Shown here: positions 23,109 to 25,784 of the stretch, piece by piece
Layout: each line of letters opens with the position of its first letter
Numbering within the stretch: position 1 is the stretch's first letter
Program-made: the position numbers and the translations under genes
Virus record (IMG/VR): IMGVR_UViG_3300034118_001434
Location: 1-25,784 of that record
DNA from: a virus
Length of the DNA: 25,784 nucleotides
Strand: one strand, 5' to 3'
Notes under the pieces: model-generated
Told to the model about the DNA's origin: nothing
Seen by the model: only the letters and a program-made list of their open reading frames with translations
The model's database searches: none

Positions 23109-23122
23109 CTTACACGATTACG
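23109..23122 (-). promoter_or_regulatory. Recurring motif, copy E (CGTAATCGTGTAAG)
   Basis: Exact copy. Its TAA is the stop of the winged-helix gene at 23118. Lies 20 bases before the ATG at 23088, with the ribosome site between. Confidence 0.62.
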
Positions 23123-23558
23123 CGCTCTTCTTCGCGAGCCAGCGCATGACAGCGATTACGTCGTCGTCCATCGCGACACCCGCGCGCCACGCAGCGCGCA
23201 TCGCTGCAACGGCCTTCGCGATCTGCGCCTTCGTCGGAGCGCGCGTGTCATCGCTCGCGTCCACGACGCTCCCCGGCTCGGCCGCGAGCCAGACCTCGGC
23301 CTGCCTGCCCGAGCGCGTCATGCTCGTCGTGCCGGACGCAACGACGAGGCCCTTGCGCATAAGCTCGACGCGTCTCGGGCGCTGCGTGCTCGCGGCCATG
23401 CCGAGCGCTTCCTGCATCTCCTCGTCCGATGCGCCGCGAGCACCGCGGCTTCGCAGGAACGCGAGCACGTGTCGCTGTAGTTCGTTGAGACGATTCTCCA
23501 CCATGGACTCGGCAGCGGCTCGACTCGTGTCGGAACCTCGCACGTACGGAATCGTCAT
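23118..23558 (-). CDS. Winged-helix DNA-binding protein
   Basis: Predicted 146 residues from ATG 23558, overlapping the HicA-like stop as ATGA. It follows a phage winged-helix pattern: SDTSRAAAES near the start, then LNELQRHVLAFLRSRGARGASDEEMQEALGMAASTQRPRRVELMRKGLVVAS, where the second and third helices and the STxRPRR segment make the recognition region, then a wing (TTSMTRSGRQAEVWL). The C-terminus (TKAQIAKAVAAMRAAWRAG) is helical. Likely a phage transcription regulator. A role on the recurring motif immediately downstream (23109) is an idea only. Confidence 0.7.
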   Translation of the reverse strand: MTIPYVRGSDTSRAAAESMVENRLNELQRHVLAFLRSRGARGASDEEMQEALGMAASTQRPRRVELMRKGLVVASGTTSMTRSGRQAEVWLAAEPGSVVDASDDTRAPTKAQIAKAVAAMRAAWRAGVAMDDDVIAVMRWLAKKSA

Positions 23559-23746
23559 ACCGGCGCTCCCGCACGTCGCAGGCGTGCTCTCAGGTTCGCG
23601 AGCCCGCGGTAATCGCTGGGCGTCGAGGCCGTGAAGATGAGAGCGCCCGAGGGAGCGCGTAGCCGCCAGTGTCCCGAGCCGGTCACGCGAGCTTCCCAGC
23701 CGGCGCGTGTGAGCTTCGCGAGGATCTCTTTCAGGTCGCGCTTCAT
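23555..23746 (-). CDS. HicA-like small protein
   Basis: Predicted 63 residues. ATG 23746 overlaps the previous stop as ATGA. MKRDLKEILAKLTRAGWEARVTGSGHWRLRAPSGALIFTASTPSDYRGLANLRARLRRAG has the small dsRBD-like beta-alpha HicA layout, with the conserved GSGHW (His26) that is the catalytic His in toxin members, and the later TPSD...L..LR.AG segment. HicA cleaves mRNA when not held by HicB. No HicB-like gene is next to it, and many phage copies of this layout have unknown roles. A nuclease is possible. Confidence 0.6.
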   Translation of the reverse strand: MKRDLKEILAKLTRAGWEARVTGSGHWRLRAPSGALIFTASTPSDYRGLANLRARLRRAGAPV

Positions 23747-23931
23747 GGCGTCCTCGCGCGTTTACGCGATGCGCGTCGGGCCTTCTCGGCGCGGACCCAG
23801 CGCTGCGCTTGCTCTAGATCCGCGAACGAGGTTCCTGCCATGTCTCCCTCGCCTTCCTCACCCGCGAGCGCTGCGGCGAGTGCGTCCGCGATTGCGTCGA
23901 GAGCCTTCGTCGTGAGTCTGGGAATCTTCAT
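23743..23931 (-). CDS. Small hypothetical protein (62 residues)
   Basis: ATG 23931 has GAGG five bases upstream. MKIPRLTTKALDAIADALAAALAGEEGEGDMAGTSFADLEQAQRWVRAEKARRASRKRARTP starts helical, then has an acidic linker and a basic tail. Not HicB-like in sequence. It overlaps the HicA-like gene by four bases, so it might act with it, but nothing proves that. Confidence 0.52.
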   Translation of the reverse strand: MKIPRLTTKALDAIADALAAALAGEEGEGDMAGTSFADLEQAQRWVRAEKARRASRKRARTP

Positions 23932-23938
23932 GATGTCC

Positions 23939-24337
23939 TCAGTAGGTCGGGGGAAGGCACGCGGAGCAGTCGCAGTCCACGTGACGTTGATCGGGCACCA
24001 CGAGCACGAGTGCTCGGAGCTTGCGAATCTCTTCCTCGATGCGCGCGTCCGCCGCTTCCTCGCGAAGTTGCTTCTCGCTCTTCGGCAGTGGCACGTAGCC
24101 GCTGCCTTCGCGCTCGGGGAACACGCGGTGGGTCTCGTTCTCGCGTGGCTTGCGCTCGTGAAGCAACGCGCGCCGGCCTCCATGCGTGAGCACGGGTGTC
24201 ATGACCGCGCGTTCGATGCCCCACCCGAGCGCGAGTCGGTTGTGGATGTAGCCAGGGGGAATCTTCATCTCCGTGGCCCATTGCCTCACGGTCAGCGTGC
24301 GATCGCCGATCGTGTAGGTCTTGGCTTCGCGCTTCAT
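23939..24337 (-). CDS. Phage protein with HTH-like N-terminus
   Basis: Predicted 132 residues, ATG 24337 overlapping the previous stop as ATGA. N-terminal YTIGDRTLTVRQWATEMKIPPGYIHNRLALGWGIERAVM matches the widespread phage pattern T(I/V)xWAxxxGI....I..R...GW..E.A, a short helix-turn-helix-like unit. The rest is charged, with SEKQLREEAADARIEEEIRKLRALVLVV and a Cys end (CDCSACLPP). Probably DNA-binding or linked to a nuclease family, but no catalytic residues are seen. Confidence 0.62.
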   Translation of the reverse strand: MKREAKTYTIGDRTLTVRQWATEMKIPPGYIHNRLALGWGIERAVMTPVLTHGGRRALLHERKPRENETHRVFPEREGSGYVPLPKSEKQLREEAADARIEEEIRKLRALVLVVPDQRHVDCDCSACLPPTY

Positions 24338-24930
24338 GCGAGCACCTCTCGCATCTCTCCGCGCTCGCGCTTCATGCGCATGACCTCGGAGAAGTCGAGC
24401 GCGTTCATCTCGGTGGTGGGTTGCTTCGCGACCTCAGAGCGAAGCCTGCGAGCCGAGGCGCGGTAGCCCTTCAGCTTCGTGCGTGCGAGACGCTGCGCGC
24501 GAGTCGCATCCTTCAGCTTGGATTCCCACTCTGCGATGCGCGACTCGACCTCCGCGAGCTTCTCGACCTTCGTCGCTTCACGCACGACGCGAGGTGCACG
24601 CGAAGGCCAGCGCGTCTGGATGCCCTTGGCCTCGACGCGAGCACGGATCACTTCGCGCATCGCATAGGTCCCGAGCAGCGTGCGAAGCGCTTCCTCGGCC
24701 CACTCGGCGCGCGTGCCCTTCGGGTTGATGAACGCCGTGAACACGTTGCTCGTCTTGGTTTGCCGGACGAGGCCGATGCGCGTGCGCACGAGCCACACGT
24801 TGACGACGATCTCGCGGTCGGCGGGGAACGAGAGCTTCTCACTCGCGACGGCGAGCACGAGGCGCACGGCCTCGATCACGTCACTGTCGCGGATCCGTTT
24901 CTTCGTCTCCTTCGCTGCGCTCACTCTCAC
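24334..24930 (-). CDS. Helical hypothetical protein
   Basis: Predicted 198 residues from the GTG at 24930, six bases after GGAGG; a second GTG lies two codons later. Residues 15-75 read as alpha/beta (DVIEAVRLVLAVASEKLSFPADREIVVNVWLVRTRIGLVRQTKTSNVFTAFINPKG). The rest is a long coiled coil (KVEKLAEVESRIAEWESKLKDATRAQRLARTKLKGYRASARRLRSEV). It starts a five-gene coupled block reaching 23118. Function unknown. Confidence 0.57.
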   Translation of the reverse strand: MRVSAAKETKKRIRDSDVIEAVRLVLAVASEKLSFPADREIVVNVWLVRTRIGLVRQTKTSNVFTAFINPKGTRAEWAEEALRTLLGTYAMREVIRARVEAKGIQTRWPSRAPRVVREATKVEKLAEVESRIAEWESKLKDATRAQRLARTKLKGYRASARRLRSEVAKQPTTEMNALDFSEVMRMKRERGEMREVLA

Positions 24931-25579
24931 GATTCACCTCCTGCCCAGGGCTTACACGATTACGAGCCTTGCTCGGCCACTTGCGCGGCCACGCGTTGAA
25001 GCCGTAGTCCGTGCCCTTCCTCGCGGGCTTGTCCTGCCTTCGCAGCAGCGGCGCGGGCACCATGGGCAGCGGGTGAATCTTCTCCTCAGGCCTCGGGATG
25101 CGCGCGGCGATTACGATGCTGAAGGGCGCGCACGAGATCACGAGTCGTCGCTCGGCCGGTGTCACTCGGAGCGCGTGGGTCTCGGGCATCGCTGCGAGCG
25201 CGGCGCGCACGAGGTGCAGGTCCACGACGACATCCTCGACCGAGCCCAGCACCGTCTTGCGTTCGTGGTCGGGAATCCTCTGACCGCAGTGCGAGCATCG
25301 CATCGCAGGTGCACGCCACGCCCAGTCGCGCACCGACGCGAAGGTCCGGGCCTCCTGCGCGCGCGTGACAGTCAGCAGCGCGTGGAGCCGGTCTCTGACG
25401 GCTTCTGCGGCACTTCTGGCCTCCGGGCTCGCCGCATTCACGCCTTCCTCGCTCACGCTGGCCGAGACGCTGAACCCGACCACGGGCCCGAGCGACACGA
25501 GTCTCCCGTCGAGCCGATGCACCGTTGTTCCGGTCAGGTCAGCGAGCCCGACGTGCTCCGCCGATTTCCGACTCGCCAT
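24881..25579 (-). CDS. Hypothetical protein with CxxC ribbon
   Basis: Predicted 232 residues from ATG 25579, three bases after the previous stop. An N-terminal strand region (GTTVHRLDGRLVSLGPVVGFSVSASVSEEG) precedes a helix (ARSAAEAVRDRLHALLTVTRAQE), a CSHCGQRIPDHE ribbon, and a segment VDLHLVRAALAAMPETHALRVTPAERRLVISCAPFSIVIAARI with a repeat-like alpha/beta look. I considered a sliding-clamp-like fold but the evidence is too thin. The last 17 codons overlap the next gene by 50 bases and include motif copy F in frame (RNRV), so the real end may differ or the overlap is genuine. Confidence 0.58.
   Translation of the reverse strand: MASRKSAEHVGLADLTGTTVHRLDGRLVSLGPVVGFSVSASVSEEGVNAASPEARSAAEAVRDRLHALLTVTRAQEARTFASVRDWAWRAPAMRCSHCGQRIPDHERKTVLGSVEDVVVDLHLVRAALAAMPETHALRVTPAERRLVISCAPFSIVIAARIPRPEEKIHPLPMVPAPLLRRQDKPARKGTDYGFNAWPRKWPSKARNRVSPGQEVNRESERSEGDEETDPRQ
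24951..24964 (-). promoter_or_regulatory. Recurring motif, copy F (CGTAATCGTGTAAG)
   Basis: Exact copy, 20 bases before the GTG at 24930, with GGAGG between. It lies inside the 3' end of the 24881-25579 frame. Same layout as copy E relative to its downstream gene. Confidence 0.62.
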
Positions 25580-25582
25580 CGC

Positions 25583-25784
25583 TCACTTCCCGTCGGCGGC
25601 TGAAGAGATTCTCTCGACCTCGCGAGTCGCGAGCGCGCACCACAGGTGCAGCGATGCCGTCGGGTTGGCGGGCTCGTAGCCCACACCCCACACCGGGCCT
25701 CCCTCCAGCATGGGGCTCGCGTTCACGACGAGCACCCTCTGCCCTGCGTTGGGGCCGACTCCTTCCGGCAGGATGATCCAGTCG
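25583..25784 (-). CDS. C-terminal fragment of an unknown protein
   Basis: The 5' end lies beyond the right edge. The last 66 codons (DWIILPEGVGPNAGQRVLVVN ... MLEGGPVWGVGYEPANPTASLHLWCALATREVERISS ...) read cleanly to a TGA at 25583, three bases before the next start. Not recognised; no motif can be judged from this much. Confidence 0.55.
   Translation of the reverse strand, partial: DWIILPEGVGPNAGQRVLVVNASPMLEGGPVWGVGYEPANPTASLHLWCALATREVERISSAADGK

Noticed and set aside
23757-23770. Possible eighth motif copy (GCATCGCGTAAACG)
   Set aside because: Too many differences from the core and lies inside the 62-residue gene.
24881-25579. DNA sliding clamp
   Set aside because: One segment has a suggestive alpha/beta pattern, but the CxxC ribbon and lack of repeated domains do not support it.

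Overview
The window looks like part of a tailed double-stranded DNA phage genome (Caudoviricetes) or a prophage or metagenomic fragment of one. Every gene I accept lies on the minus strand, so transcription runs from right to left. Genes are packed head to tail, many overlapping by 1-4 bases (ATGA, GTGA, TGATG). Base composition is high in G+C (about two thirds by eye), with strong G/C third positions and many GTG starts. This fits a phage of a GC-rich host such as Myxococcota or Actinomycetota, but nothing here fixes the host. I see no integrase, tRNA, rRNA, transposase or CRISPR array.

Reading in the direction of transcription, the right third (about 25.8 to 17.4 kb) is an accessory or early-type region. 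It holds a cut-off gene, a CxxC protein, a helical protein, a possible HTH protein, a HicA-like small protein, a winged-helix protein, coiled-coil and zinc-ribbon proteins, a DUF2829/Tad2-type candidate anti-Thoeris protein, two unrecognised helical proteins, a Lys/Ala-rich micro-peptide candidate, a AAA+ ATPase and zinc-finger proteins. A 14-base motif close to CGTAATCGTGTAAG, always in the same orientation, recurs seven times here (one copy degenerate). It lies at the boundaries between blocks of tightly coupled genes. It is the best candidate for an undescribed regulatory element in the window.

The middle (about 17.4 to 13.5 kb) carries an unrecognised protein, a nucleoside 2-deoxyribosyltransferase-like protein, small unknown proteins, a candidate lysozyme-fold protein and two small barrel-like proteins.

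The left half (13.5 to 0 kb) is the packaging and structural region. The terminase large subunit comes first. A small virion-type protein follows, closed by a strong terminator hairpin. Next come a fibre/decoration-type protein, a 58-residue CxxC protein, two paralogous virion proteins and a repeat protein. Three long low-complexity morphogenesis-type proteins follow, the last of which joins a ParB-like domain to a zeta-toxin-type kinase. The portal protein runs off the left edge. Terminase and portal are therefore separated by about 11 kb of structural genes instead of being adjacent.

All domain calls come from motif recognition by eye. No database search was possible.
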